Shown in pieces: positions 43,263 through 52,528 of a stretch of 64,000 nucleotides of DNA (positions within the stretch are counted from its first letter, which is position 1; each line of letters starts with the position of its first letter). The stretch covers positions 868,090 to 932,089 of the forward strand of contig NZ_CXOM01000001.1 in NCBI RefSeq assembly GCF_001269365.1, in the 5' to 3' direction. The notes beneath the pieces were generated by a model. That model saw nothing but the letters and a program-made list of their open reading frames with translations. It was not told where the DNA came from and searched no databases. Position numbers and translations under genes: made by a program. The stretch is from Limnohabitans sp. Rim11. GTDB lineage: Bacteria > Pseudomonadota > Gammaproteobacteria > Burkholderiales > Burkholderiaceae_C.

Positions 43263-44143
43263 TGCGCTATTCCAAATTTGATTCCCAACTGGAACAGCCC
43301 TTTGAGTCCAATGTATGGGTTACCCGCTCACCCACTCATTTTCGATCTATCTTCATTTCTGACTTGCACTTGGGAACTCCCGGCTGTCAGGCCGATGCGT
43401 TACTCAAATTTTTGAAAACCTACACCTGCGACAACCTCTACTTAGTCGGTGACATTGTCGATGGCTGGCAGTTGCGCAGAAAATGGTACTGGCCCCAAAG
43501 CCACAACGATGTCGTCCAAAAATTATTGCGCAAAGCCAGAAAAGGTTGCCGGGTTATTTTTGTCCCGGGCAATCACGATGAGTTTGGGCGACATTTTTTA
43601 GACCACTCTTTTGGTGGCATCGAAATTCTAGAAGAAGCGGTCCACATTACTGCGGACGGCAAAAAGCTGTGGGTCATTCATGGTGACTACTTTGATGGCG
43701 TCATTCAATGTGCCAAGTGGTTAGCCTACGTGGGCGACAACTTGTACGAGTTCACTTTAAAACTCAACAGATATTTGAATCATCTGCGTGCGCGCATGGG
43801 TATGCCCTATTGGTCGTTGTCTGCTTACTTAAAACTTAAAGTTAAAAAAGCTGTCAACTTTATTTCTGACTTTGAAGTGGCAGTGGCCAATGAAGCCCGA
43901 AAGCTGGGATACCACGGCGCTATTTGCGGCCATATTCACCAAGCTGAAATACGAAACATCGATGGTATTTTGTATTGCAACGACGGCGATTGGGTAGAGA
44001 GTTGCACCGCATTGGTTGAACACGCCGATGGTCGCCTTGAAATACTGCGATTCAATCCTAACGATGCCTCACAAGGTTTGAGTCCTGAAATCAAGCAATC
44101 TGCCAATGAACCGTCTAAAGTTAAAGAATGGGCTGCTGTATGA
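43262..44143 (+). CDS. plcP: PlcP-type metallophosphoesterase (phosphate-starvation phospholipase C)
   Basis: A 293-residue binuclear-metal phosphoesterase, often annotated as UDP-2,3-diacylglucosamine diphosphatase-like. Seen: ISDLHLG at about 32, GDIVDGW, GNHDE, HGDYFDG and GHIHQAE, giving the complete metal-binding set, in a soluble protein without signal peptide. Known: PlcP of Sinorhizobium and marine bacteria cleaves phosphatidylcholine/ethanolamine head groups during phosphate starvation, feeding diacylglycerol to Agt-type glycosyltransferases. Here it overlaps just such a glycosyltransferase as ATGA, has a Pho box upstream, and sits beside ppk and pst genes. ATG at 43262 with GAGGGGG at 43251-43257; a GTG at 43259 is too close to that site. 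An LpxH-like role cannot be excluded by sequence alone. Confidence 0.8.
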   Translation: MRYSKFDSQLEQPFESNVWVTRSPTHFRSIFISDLHLGTPGCQADALLKFLKTYTCDNLYLVGDIVDGWQLRRKWYWPQSHNDVVQKLLRKARKGCRVIFVPGNHDEFGRHFLDHSFGGIEILEEAVHITADGKKLWVIHGDYFDGVIQCAKWLAYVGDNLYEFTLKLNRYLNHLRARMGMPYWSLSAYLKLKVKKAVNFISDFEVAVANEARKLGYHGAICGHIHQAEIRNIDGILYCNDGDWVESCTALVEHADGRLEILRFNPNDASQGLSPEIKQSANEPSKVKEWAAV

Positions 44144-45168
44144 GACTTCTCTTGATCACAGATGCTTGGGCGCCTCAAGTCAATGGTGTGGTGACCACTT
44201 TGGTTGAATTGGTCAGGGAGCTCAAACTCCAGGGAAACGAAGTGACGGTGGTTCATCCAGGCTTATTTAAGACCCGTCCATGTCCTGGTTATGCGGGCAT
44301 TGATTTAGCCATTCGACCCAAGAAGCAATTGCAAACTTTGTTTGCATCCAATCAATTTGATGCAGTACACATTGCCACTGAGGGCCCTTTGGGATGGGCT
44401 GCACGCAGCATTTGTATGAAGCGTCAATGGCCATTTACAACAGCTTTTCACACCCGCTTTCCAGAGGTTTTGAAGGCCGCTATGGGCCTCCCACTTTGGA
44501 TTGGCTATGCGTTGTTCCGTCACTTCCACAAGCCATCTTCCGGTGTCATGGTGCCTACTCAGGGCGTGTTGCAGCTTCTTCAGGATAGAGGCTTTGATAA
44601 CCTGAAGTTGTGGACTCATGGTGTAGACACCGACTTGTTTGAATATGCAAGCAAAAGCAAGATCTGTGAGCAGCTTTCTCATTTACAAAGGCCCATCAGT
44701 ATTTTTGTGGGCCGTGTATCTTACGAAAAAAACATCGAAACGTATTTAAAAATGCCTTTTGAGGGCAGCAAAGTGGTCTGTGGCGTGGGGCCTTTGGAAG
44801 CAGATTTGAAGGCTAGATATCCAGATGTCACCTGGTTAGGCCTTTTGCCCAGACCCGAATTGGCCAAAATTTATGCTGCGGCCGATGTGTTTGTTTTTCC
44901 CAGCCGAAACGAAACTTTCGGACTGGTCATGCTGGAGGCTATGGCTTGCGGCACCCCTGTAGCGGCTTATCCTGTGGATGGCCCTCTAGAGGTACTGACA
45001 GAAGCTTCTGGCCAGGTTTCAGGTGGCGTGCTTCATTCCGATCTGGCCGAGGCTACACGTCAGGCTTTGAGTATTCCCAGGGCCACAGCGCGCGCTAGGG
45101 CCTATGACTTTAGTTGGGAAAAAGCTTCTCAACTGTTCGTTAGTTATGTGCGTCAGATAACAGTCTAA
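44140..45168 (+). CDS. Agt-type glycosyltransferase (GT4), probable diacylglycerol glycosyltransferase
   Basis: A 342-residue GT-B glycosyltransferase. Seen: N-terminal TDAWAPQVNGVVTTL with the Gly loop for the acceptor side; FHTRFPE; a C-terminal Rossmann domain with ISIFVGRVSYEKNI, and the GT4 nucleotide-sugar motif NETFGLVMLEAMACGTPV (EX7E). Known: Agt enzymes add glucose or glucuronate to the diacylglycerol released by PlcP. The ATG at 44140 overlaps the plcP stop, indicating coupled translation. The sugar donor is unknown. No dgk or other lipid gene is nearby. Confidence 0.8.
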   Translation: MRLLLITDAWAPQVNGVVTTLVELVRELKLQGNEVTVVHPGLFKTRPCPGYAGIDLAIRPKKQLQTLFASNQFDAVHIATEGPLGWAARSICMKRQWPFTTAFHTRFPEVLKAAMGLPLWIGYALFRHFHKPSSGVMVPTQGVLQLLQDRGFDNLKLWTHGVDTDLFEYASKSKICEQLSHLQRPISIFVGRVSYEKNIETYLKMPFEGSKVVCGVGPLEADLKARYPDVTWLGLLPRPELAKIYAAADVFVFPSRNETFGLVMLEAMACGTPVAAYPVDGPLEVLTEASGQVSGGVLHSDLAEATRQALSIPRATARARAYDFSWEKASQLFVSYVRQITV

Positions 45169-45209
45169 TTTTGATTGAGTGGCTAGGATGAACCCGAATT
45201 TTCACTACT

Positions 45210-45227
45210 TTGTCATCAATCTGACAC
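45210..45227 (+). promoter_or_regulatory. Pho box upstream of ppk
   Basis: TTGTCAT (45210-45216), spacer CAAT, CTGACAC (45221-45227): two direct half-sites with an 11-base period, about 80 bases before the ppk GTG and 42 bases after the glycosyltransferase stop. Confidence 0.72.
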
Positions 45228-45305
45228 AGACCACCGAAAGAATCGTTTGAGTTCAGAACGTCCAGATCCTGGGCTTCAACCCCATGACAAGAAAAGGAGG
45301 TCTTC

Positions 45306-47390
45306 GTGAGTAGACCGATTTCAAGCGCAAAGCGAGACTCAAACCAGACAGGTGTGGTGCTGATTGACCGCGATCAAAGCATTCTGGCTTTCAATGAGCG
45401 TGTCTTAGATTGGGCCAAAAGACCCGAAGTGCCATTGCTAGAGCGACTGCGATATCTATGCATTGTTTCATCCAATCTCGATGAATTTTTTGAGGTACGG
45501 GCAGATTTGCACATGTCTGCCTTTAGATCAGATGAGTTAAAGGGACCCTACAGAAAAGATACCTTTGAAGGTGTGTATGAGCACGCAAGGCAAGTCGTTA
45601 ATGAGCAATATAGGTTGTACAACGACGTGCTTTTGCCCAAGTTGCAAAAACAGGACATCAGAATTCTCTCCCATGGTGAAAGAACGCCTGCGCAGCGCCA
45701 ATGGGTCAGTGAATATTTCCAACGAGAAGTGCGTCCTTTGTTGGTCCCCGTTGGCTTAGACCCTGCGCATCCGTTTCCGCAGGTGGCCAATAAATCTCTC
45801 AATTTCATTGTGCAGTTATCCGGCAAAGACGCTTTCGGTAAGACAAACGACATCGCCATTGTGAAGGTCCCTCGCGTGTTACCGCGAGTGATTCTTTTGC
45901 CGAGCAAAGTTTCCGGCAAAACAGTCTCCGTGGTTTTGCTGTCCAGTGTGATTCGGGCTCATTTGGCTGAATTGTTTCCTGGCCGAACGGTTGAGCATTT
46001 TTCCCAGTTCCGCGTCACCAGAAATTCAGACCTTTCAGTGGATGAAGAAGATGTTGAAAATCTAAGAACCGCTTTGCGAAAAGGATTGCAACACCGCCAA
46101 TATGGCCAAGCCCTTCGACTTGAGGTTTCCGACAGTTGCATGTCGCACTTGTCTAACTTTTTACTTAAGCAATTTGATTTGCCCGAAATAGCGCTTTTCA
46201 AAGTGGCGGGGCCTGTCAATTTGGTGCGACTGAGTCAATTGATTGACTTGGTTAACCAAGCTAAGCTGCTGTTCACACCCTATCACGCCAGCTTTCCCAA
46301 ACAACTTGTTAAAGGCGCTTCCATCATGGCGCGCATGCGTCAAGGCGATGTCTTGATTCACCAGCCCTTTGAAAGTTTTGATGGCGTGTTGGCTTTTCTG
46401 AAAGAAGCGGTAGAAGATCCGCATGTTCTGGCTATCAAGCAAACGATTTACAGAACAGGTAGCGACCCTGTCATGATGAATTTGCTCCGCGAAGCCGTAA
46501 GACGTGGCAAAGAGGTGACCGCCGTAGTTGAACTCAAAGCACGCTTTGACGAAGAAGCCAATATCAATTGGGCTGAGCAGCTAGAGTCTGTGGGGGCCCA
46601 GGTTGTGTATGGGGTTGTTGGCTTGAAGACGCATGCCAAGATGCTCTTGGTCACGCGCAAAGAAGGGCGAACGCTGAAGCGCTACGGGCATTTATCCACT
46701 GGCAACTACAACCCAAGAACAGCCAAGCTTTACACAGACTTAAGTTACCTGACTTGTGATGCCGCAATGACCGCAGACATGGACCGCTTGTTTGTGCATT
46801 TGGCAAGTCCTTCCCGCTTGAGTCGTATGAGTAAACTCATCACAGCGCCTTTTCACATGCAGAAAAAGTTGGTTGAGAAAATTGAATCTGTCGGTGCGGC
46901 CGCAGAAGCAGGATTGAATGCGCGGGTTGTTGTGAAAATGAATTCTCTGACAGATCCAGTGCTCATTCATGCCTTGATTCGAGCAGGCAAGCAAGGTGCG
47001 CAAATTGATTTGATCGTACGAGGCGCATGCATGTTGCCTGCGGGGCTCCCTGGCCAGACTGACAATATTCGAGTGCGGTCCATTATTGGGCGATTTTTAG
47101 AACACTCAAGGGTGTTCTATTTTGAAAAGGGCGAAACACAAGAGATGTATTTGGCCAGTGCTGATTGGATGAGTCGCAATATGACGCGTCGCATTGAATT
47201 GGCTTGGCCTGTGGTCGACCCTGTACTGCGTCGCCGAATTATTGATGAGTGTTTGCTGGCATATTTGTACGACACCCGAAACGCTTGGACGCTGGAGCCC
47301 GATGGTCTTTATCGACGTGTAGAGAAAAAGGGACAAAAGGTCCAAAGCGCGCAAGCCTTGCTGATGAGTCAGTACGCCACTGGTGCTTAA
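45306..47390 (+). CDS. ppk: Polyphosphate kinase 1
   Basis: Makes polyphosphate from ATP. Seen: 694 residues (E. coli 688). The N-terminal domain has RLRYLCIVSSNLDEFFEVR. HPFPQVANKSLNF follows. The PLD-like catalytic domains hold the autophosphorylated His region YGVVGLKTHAKMLLV at about 438-452, then GRTLKRYGHLSTGNYNPRTAK and a second conserved His in the SADWMSRNM region. The GTG at 45306 is preceded by an excellent AAGGAGG at 45294-45300. It is controlled by its own Pho box. The order ppk-sixA with ppx convergent is common in betaproteobacteria. Confidence 0.95.
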   Translation: MSRPISSAKRDSNQTGVVLIDRDQSILAFNERVLDWAKRPEVPLLERLRYLCIVSSNLDEFFEVRADLHMSAFRSDELKGPYRKDTFEGVYEHARQVVNEQYRLYNDVLLPKLQKQDIRILSHGERTPAQRQWVSEYFQREVRPLLVPVGLDPAHPFPQVANKSLNFIVQLSGKDAFGKTNDIAIVKVPRVLPRVILLPSKVSGKTVSVVLLSSVIRAHLAELFPGRTVEHFSQFRVTRNSDLSVDEEDVENLRTALRKGLQHRQYGQALRLEVSDSCMSHLSNFLLKQFDLPEIALFKVAGPVNLVRLSQLIDLVNQAKLLFTPYHASFPKQLVKGASIMARMRQGDVLIHQPFESFDGVLAFLKEAVEDPHVLAIKQTIYRTGSDPVMMNLLREAVRRGKEVTAVVELKARFDEEANINWAEQLESVGAQVVYGVVGLKTHAKMLLVTRKEGRTLKRYGHLSTGNYNPRTAKLYTDLSYLTCDAAMTADMDRLFVHLASPSRLSRMSKLITAPFHMQKKLVEKIESVGAAAEAGLNARVVVKMNSLTDPVLIHALIRAGKQGAQIDLIVRGACMLPAGLPGQTDNIRVRSIIGRFLEHSRVFYFEKGETQEMYLASADWMSRNMTRRIELAWPVVDPVLRRRIIDECLLAYLYDTRNAWTLEPDGLYRRVEKKGQKVQSAQALLMSQYATGA

Positions 47391-47412
47391 ACCTTGTAAT
47401 GGATGGATTCAA

Positions 47413-47874
47413 ATGGATCTTATTTTTTGGCGCCATGCCGAGGCTTACGACCCTGAAGAGGGGCAGGAAGATCTAAAGCGCGAACTAACACCAAAAGGCG
47501 AAAAGCAAGCTGCCAAGATTGGGGCTTGGCTTGATCGTCAGTTGCCAGAGGGCGTTCGCGTCATTTGCAGCCCAGCTGTTAGAACAGAGCAAACAGCCAA
47601 AGCTTTAGGGCGTAAATATAAATTGAAAGCAGATTTGCTGCCCAATGCTACAGCCTCAGAAGTCCTTGAAGCGGTAGGCTGGCCCGAATCAAAAATGTCT
47701 GTGGTGGTGGTGGGGCATCAACCTGTGCTGGGTCAATGCATTTCTTATTTATTGGGCATTCCAGAGGGTGAATGCGCAGTCAGGAAGGGCGCCGTTTGGT
47801 GGCTTAGAAGCAGGGTGCGAGATGGTGCAACTCAAACGGTCGTAGTCAGTGTTCAGACCCCTGAGCTTATTTGA
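47413..47874 (+). CDS. sixA: SixA-like phosphohistidine phosphatase
   Basis: A small histidine phosphatase. Seen: 153 residues from the ATG at 47413, with the RHG motif as MDLIFWRHAEAYD (catalytic His in RHAE), the second Arg in CSPAVRTEQTAKAL and the second His in VVVGHQPVLGQ. E. coli SixA dephosphorylates histidine phosphocarriers of the nitrogen PTS; the target here is unknown, and the place beside ppk suggests a phosphate-related role. It begins 22 bases after ppk and overlaps the 3' end of ppx on the other strand by 22 bases. Confidence 0.85.
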   Translation: MDLIFWRHAEAYDPEEGQEDLKRELTPKGEKQAAKIGAWLDRQLPEGVRVICSPAVRTEQTAKALGRKYKLKADLLPNATASEVLEAVGWPESKMSVVVVGHQPVLGQCISYLLGIPEGECAVRKGAVWWLRSRVRDGATQTVVVSVQTPELI

Positions 47875-49370
47875 AATTCAAGTTGCCAATCTGACTTTTG
47901 CCATGCTTCGCATTCTTCTTGAATGAGGTGAGCCGATTGGGGCCATTGTTGGATCCAAGATTTTTTACAGGTGATGACAAAGTTCTGACTGCTGGGCAAG
48001 CGCTTAAGACTGATACCTTTTAATTCGGGTTCGCGTCTTGCATGGCAAAGTATGGCGGCCATCCTGAGGCTCATGAGTTGGCATACAAAATCTTCTTCTC
48101 GAAGTTCGGAATCGAGTTTTTTAAGTTTTCCTCTGTGGCCCAAAATCAGTTGGCTTAGGCGGTGCAGCTCTGGCATCGAAAAACCTGTCAAGTCGGCATT
48201 GTCCAAAATGTAGGCGCCATGTTTGTGAAAGTCACTGTGCGAAATACGAGTGCCAATTTCTAACAATTGCGCAGCCCATCCCAATTTATTTTCTAGGCGG
48301 ATGACTCGGCCTGATTTTTTACTTTCAGCGCCTTGAAGACTTTGAAACAAATGCAATGCGGTTCTTGTAACGCGGTCAGCTTGCGCCATGTCAACCGCAA
48401 ATCGATTGGCCAGCGCAGTGACCATGGCGCTTCGCAAATCGGTGGTTTCGTCGCGCTCCAATCGGTCGATCAAATCCTGAATCACACCTTGACGCAACGC
48501 GCCCTGCGCTGCATGCATCTCTTCGATGCCTAGCAAATCAAACAACGCATACAAAATAGCCAAGCCGCCACCAATAACTGGTTTCCTGTCATCTTTGACA
48601 CCCTCTAACTTGAGACTGTCCACATTGCCCATCTTGATCAGTTTTTCCTTGAGCCAATCGAGGCCATCGCGTGTAATTTTTCCGATTGGCCATCCAGCTG
48701 AGGCCAAAACATCGGCCACAGCCCCCACAGTGCCAGATGAGCCATAGGCTATGTCCCAAGCGTTTTGGGGGTACAGATTGAGTGCTTCGTCTAAAACGGC
48801 TTTTGCGGCGACTTCTGCTTTGGCAAACGCAGCGGCATTGAACAGGCCATTGGCAAAGTACTTCATCGACCACTTCACACTGCCAACTCGGTAGGATTCC
48901 ATGACGTTTGGCTTGTATGCGCGTCCCAAAATCATTTCTGTCGATCTGCCGCCAATGTCAATCACCAATCTTTTTTCATCGGATTGAGGCAAGCTGTGCG
49001 CGACGCCTAAGTAGATCAATCGGGCTTCCTCTTTGCCAGAGATAACTTCGATAGGGAAGCCCAAAATGGTGGTGGCCTGAATCAGAAAAACATCTCTGTT
49101 TTTGGCCTCTCTCAAGGTCTGAGTCGCTACTGCTCGAACGTGTTCTGGACCAAACCCTGCCAGTCTCTCTGCAAATCGCGCCAGGCAGTCCCAGCCTCTT
49201 TGCATGGCTTCCTTGGACAACATGCGGTCTGCGTCTAGGCCATTGCCTTGTCGGACCGTTTCTTTGAGGTAATCGACGCGGCGAATTTGGCCGTCTTCAA
49301 AAACGCCAATTTCAAGGCGAAAACTGTTAGAGCCTAAATCGACGGCTGCGACAAGTTGTCCGTTTTGCAT
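47853..49370 (-). CDS. ppx: Exopolyphosphatase / pppGpp phosphohydrolase (Ppx/GppA)
   Basis: Cleaves phosphate from polyphosphate ends or from pppGpp. Seen: 505 residues, ASKHA fold with the phosphate-1 loop AAVDLGSNSFRLEIG at about 8-22, the phosphate-2 loop VIDIGGRSTEMILG at about 139-152, YGSSGTVGAVADV, and a C-terminal HD-like helical domain (HKHGAYILDNADL). Length matches E. coli Ppx (513). It is divergent from pstS and has a reverse Pho box 45 bases upstream. It converges on sixA. Confidence 0.92.
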   Translation of the reverse strand: MQNGQLVAAVDLGSNSFRLEIGVFEDGQIRRVDYLKETVRQGNGLDADRMLSKEAMQRGWDCLARFAERLAGFGPEHVRAVATQTLREAKNRDVFLIQATTILGFPIEVISGKEEARLIYLGVAHSLPQSDEKRLVIDIGGRSTEMILGRAYKPNVMESYRVGSVKWSMKYFANGLFNAAAFAKAEVAAKAVLDEALNLYPQNAWDIAYGSSGTVGAVADVLASAGWPIGKITRDGLDWLKEKLIKMGNVDSLKLEGVKDDRKPVIGGGLAILYALFDLLGIEEMHAAQGALRQGVIQDLIDRLERDETTDLRSAMVTALANRFAVDMAQADRVTRTALHLFQSLQGAESKKSGRVIRLENKLGWAAQLLEIGTRISHSDFHKHGAYILDNADLTGFSMPELHRLSQLILGHRGKLKKLDSELREEDFVCQLMSLRMAAILCHARREPELKGISLKRLPSSQNFVITCKKSWIQQWPQSAHLIQEECEAWQKSDWQLEFQISSGV

Positions 49371-49414
49371 GCAAGTAAGTCATTTCCTGAATGACGCCAT
49401 TCTGTGTCTATTTT

Positions 49415-49432
49415 TTGTCAATTTCATGACAA
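49415..49432 (-). promoter_or_regulatory. Pho box upstream of ppx
   Basis: Read on the minus strand: TTGTCAT, spacer GAAA, TTGACAA, an 11-base-period direct repeat 45 bases upstream of the ppx ATG. It is about 75 bases from the pstS box, which faces the other way. Confidence 0.6.
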
Positions 49433-49506
49433 TATAGGGCCTGCAGATTTTCTTTACAGTGAATAGAGGCTGTAATTTGAGGTGGGAAAAGTCAAAAAAT
49501 GGGAAT

Positions 49507-49524
49507 TTGACACGAATTTGTCAC
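49507..49524 (+). promoter_or_regulatory. Pho box of the pstSCAB-phoU-phoBR operon
   Basis: TTGACAC (49507-49513), spacer GAAT, TTGTCAC (49518-49524): the strongest PhoB site in the window, about 96 bases before the pstS ATG. A plausible -10 (ACTAAAGT) lies about ten bases downstream of the second half-site. Confidence 0.8.
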
Positions 49525-49620
49525 AATCGATCACTAAAGTTGCCTTGTGACAAAGGGCGGCAAGCCAGCCGTGTTTAGTCATTTACCTCTGAGTTTCAAC
49601 CTCTGAATCAAGGATTCAAC

Positions 49621-50643
49621 ATGCTAAAGATCAAAACTTGGGTAGCCGCTTTGGGCTTATCCGCGATTGCAATGTCTGCCATGGCTGCCGAAATTACAGG
49701 CGCTGGCGCAACATTTCCCTTCCCAATTTATGCCAAGTGGGCTGAAGCCTACAAAGCCAAATCTGGCAACAGCATGAACTATCAATCCATCGGTTCTTCC
49801 GGTGGCATCAAACAGATCAAAGCAAAAACAGTTGACTTCGGCGCTACCGACGCACCCGTCAGCTTTGCTGATTTGGAAAAAGACGGTTTGGTTCAATTCC
49901 CAGCCATCATTGGCGGCGTAGTCCCTGTGGCCAACATTGAAGGTATCAAGCCTGGTCAATTGAAATTGACGGGCGAATTGCTTGCCGATGTCTTTGCTGG
50001 TGTGATTCCAAAGTGGAACGACAAGCGCATTGCAGACATGAACCCTGGTGTGGCATTGCCTGATACCGCAATTACAGTCGTGCACCGTGCCGATGGCTCA
50101 GGTACAACCGCTGTTTTTACTGACTATTTGGCCAAAGTCAATGCCAATTGGAAGTCAACGGTAGGTGCTGGTGCGGCTGTCAAATGGCCTGCGGCTTCCT
50201 CGGTCGGTGGCAAGGGCAACGAGGGTGTTGCCGCCAACGTGAGTCGCATTAAAAATTCAATCGGTTATGTTGAATACGCTTATGCCAAGAAAAACAACAT
50301 GACACACATCAACTTGCGTAACCAAGCAGGTCAATTTGTAGCACCAGACGATGAGACCTTCGCGGCCGCATCCGCCAGCACAGACTGGGCTAAAGTACCT
50401 GGCATGGGCATCTATTTGACGAACGCACCAGGTGCCAAATCTTGGCCCATCACTGGCGCATCATTTATCTTGATGTACAAAGACCCTGCCAACAAAGCCA
50501 ACGCTGCTGAAGTGATAAAGTTTTTTGACTTCGCCTTCAAAGAAGGTAAAAAGATGGCTGTCGATTTGGAATATGTCCCAATGCCTGACGCTACAACTGA
50601 CTTCATCCGTAAAAACGTTTGGAATCAAATCAAAGCGAAGTAA
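49621..50643 (+). CDS. pstS: Phosphate ABC transporter substrate-binding protein PstS
   Basis: Periplasmic high-affinity phosphate receptor. Seen: 340 residues, Sec signal ending SAMAAE, then EITGAGATFPFPIYAKWAE, the phosphate-binding loops QSIGSSGGIKQIKAK, FGATDAPV and HRADGSGTTAVFTDYL, all characteristic, and a conserved end. Length equals E. coli PstS (346) closely. It is first in the operon under the Pho box at 49507. A 16-base palindrome lies right after its stop and may protect its mRNA. Confidence 0.96.
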   Translation: MLKIKTWVAALGLSAIAMSAMAAEITGAGATFPFPIYAKWAEAYKAKSGNSMNYQSIGSSGGIKQIKAKTVDFGATDAPVSFADLEKDGLVQFPAIIGGVVPVANIEGIKPGQLKLTGELLADVFAGVIPKWNDKRIADMNPGVALPDTAITVVHRADGSGTTAVFTDYLAKVNANWKSTVGAGAAVKWPAASSVGGKGNEGVAANVSRIKNSIGYVEYAYAKKNNMTHINLRNQAGQFVAPDDETFAAASASTDWAKVPGMGIYLTNAPGAKSWPITGASFILMYKDPANKANAAEVIKFFDFAFKEGKKMAVDLEYVPMPDATTDFIRKNVWNQIKAK

Positions 50644-50644
50644 T

Positions 50645-50660
50645 TGCAAATTAATTTGCA
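50645..50660 (+). repeat. Palindrome after pstS
   Basis: A perfect 16-base palindrome, TGCAAATT and its mirror, begins one base after the pstS stop. Such 3' structures after binding-protein genes often stabilise the upstream message. The stem is AT-rich and not followed by a T-run, so it is not a good terminator. Confidence 0.4.
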
Positions 50661-50678
50661 GATAGATTGAAACTAGAC

Positions 50679-51659
50679 ATGAACAATGCAGACGAATTGA
50701 TGACCTCGCACCGCCAGAGCGTGTTGCGCTGGCAGCGGTGGCAAGATTTTTTCTTTGAAAAAACCACCTTGGTTTTTGCCATGTCCACCTTGGTGGCATT
50801 GACGGGCATCATCGTCTCATTGTTTGTGAGTTCGTTGCCGGTGTTAGAAACATTTGGCCTGAAGTTCTTCTATACCGTTGAGTGGGACATTATCAATTCC
50901 CAGTTTGGTGGTTTGATTGCTATTTTTGGTACGGTGGTTACGGCCACCATTGCCATTGTGATTGCCTTGCCCTTGAGTTTTGGCATCGCCGTTTTCTTAA
51001 CTGAAACGTGCCCCATGAGTCTTCGCCGACCCTTGGGTACTGCCATTGAGTTATTGGCTGCGGTGCCATCCATTATTTATGGCATGTTTGGTTTGTTTAT
51101 ATTTGCGCCCTTGTTTGCCGAGTATGTGCAGCCCTCACTGGCTGCTACTGTGGGCCAGTTGCCAGTGATTGGCATTTTGTTCACTGGCGCCTTCAATGGC
51201 ATCGGTATTTTGGCAGCTGGCCTCATTTTGGCCATGATGATTCTGCCTTTCATTGCATCCGTCATGCGCGATGTGTTTGAAATCGTCCCGCCCATTTTGA
51301 AAGAGTCTGCCTACGGCATTGGTTGTACCACTTGGGAGGTTGTGACCAAAATTGTTTTGCCCTACACCAAAACGGGTGTTGTAGGTGGTGTCATGTTGGG
51401 CTTGGGCCGCGCACTGGGCGAAACCATGGCCGTCACGTTTGTCATTGGAAACGCTCACAAACTCTCGCCATCCTTGTTTTCACCTGGTAACTCCATTGCT
51501 TCAACCTTGGCCAATGAATTTGGTGAAGCAGAACCCGGTTTGCATTACTCATCTCTGTTTGCGCTGGCACTGGCTTTGTTTGTGATCACCCTGGTGGTGT
51601 TGTCATTGGCCAAATGGATGCTGCTGCGCGCCGAAGCTAAGAAAGGTCTAAAAACATGA
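50679..51659 (+). CDS. pstC: Phosphate ABC transporter permease PstC
   Basis: One of the two permease subunits of the Pst transporter. Seen: 326 residues from the ATG at 50679, six membrane helices, [13 protein letters not shown] and the EAA-type coupling loop [22 protein letters not shown] near 215. A later [20 protein letters not shown] matches the Pst-specific signature. An in-frame TTG at 50667 is a weaker alternative start. It overlaps pstA as ATGA. Confidence 0.94.
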   Translation: MNNADELMTSHRQSVLRWQRWQDFFFEKTTLVFAMSTLVALTGIIVSLFVSSLPVLETFGLKFFYTVEWDIINSQFGGLIAIFGTVVTATIAIVIALPLSFGIAVFLTETCPMSLRRPLGTAIELLAAVPSIIYGMFGLFIFAPLFAEYVQPSLAATVGQLPVIGILFTGAFNGIGILAAGLILAMMILPFIASVMRDVFEIVPPILKESAYGIGCTTWEVVTKIVLPYTKTGVVGGVMLGLGRALGETMAVTFVIGNAHKLSPSLFSPGNSIASTLANEFGEAEPGLHYSSLFALALALFVITLVVLSLAKWMLLRAEAKKGLKT

Positions 51660-52513
51660 GCAACAAAGACCCCAGCATTTACGCAAGGCGTAAACGTACT
51701 AATTTCTTTGGCATGGTCTTGTCGATGACTGCCATGGCAGTGGGCCTGAGTTTCTTGCTTTGGATCTTGAGCATCTTGCTCATTAAAGGATTTTCTGCAC
51801 TCGATTTGGCCATGTTCACGCAAAGTACGCCTGCGCCTGGATCAGAGGGCGGTGGCTTGGCCAACGCCATTGTTGGCAGTTTGATGATCGTGGTGTCGTG
51901 CTCCTTAATTAGCACCCCCATTGGTGTGTTGGCCGGCGTGTATTTGTCAGAGTTTGGCGACAGAAGCCGCCTCGCATCTGTCACGCGCTTCGTGAACGAC
52001 ATCATGTTGTCTGCGCCTTCTATCGTGATTGGCTTGTTTGTCTATGCCATGGTGGTTGTGCCTTTCAAACACTTCTCAGGATGGGCCGGCACCGTCGCGC
52101 TCACTTTGATTGCTATTCCAGTCGTGGTTCGCACTACTGAGAACATGCTGAAGCTAGTGCCTGTGAGTTTGCGCGAAGCTGCATTTGCTCTGGGTGCACC
52201 CAAATGGAAAGTGTCGACATCGGTAGTGCTCAAAGCTGCTCGAAGCGGCGTGATGACTGGCTTGCTGCTGGCCTTGGCGCGCGTCAGTGGTGAGACGGCC
52301 CCCTTGTTGTTTACGGCGCTTAACAATCAATTCTTCAACATGGACATGAGCAAACCCATGGCCAATTTGCCTGTGGTTATTTTCCAATTTGCCATGAGTC
52401 CCTACGAGAACTGGGTTAACTTGGCTTGGGGTGGGGCGCTCTTAATTACCCTGACTGTCTTGACCTTGAACATCATTGCCCGCGTTGTATTCCGCGAAAA
52501 AGTAGCGGCTTAA
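51656..52513 (+). CDS. pstA: Phosphate ABC transporter permease PstA
   Basis: Second permease subunit. Seen: 285 residues, six membrane helices, [35 protein letters not shown] (coupling loop) and [17 protein letters not shown], all typical. It begins inside the pstC stop codon and is followed after 15 bases by pstB. Confidence 0.95.
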   Translation: MSNKDPSIYARRKRTNFFGMVLSMTAMAVGLSFLLWILSILLIKGFSALDLAMFTQSTPAPGSEGGGLANAIVGSLMIVVSCSLISTPIGVLAGVYLSEFGDRSRLASVTRFVNDIMLSAPSIVIGLFVYAMVVVPFKHFSGWAGTVALTLIAIPVVVRTTENMLKLVPVSLREAAFALGAPKWKVSTSVVLKAARSGVMTGLLLALARVSGETAPLLFTALNNQFFNMDMSKPMANLPVVIFQFAMSPYENWVNLAWGGALLITLTVLTLNIIARVVFREKVAA

Positions 52514-52528
52514 CCAGATCTATTCAAA

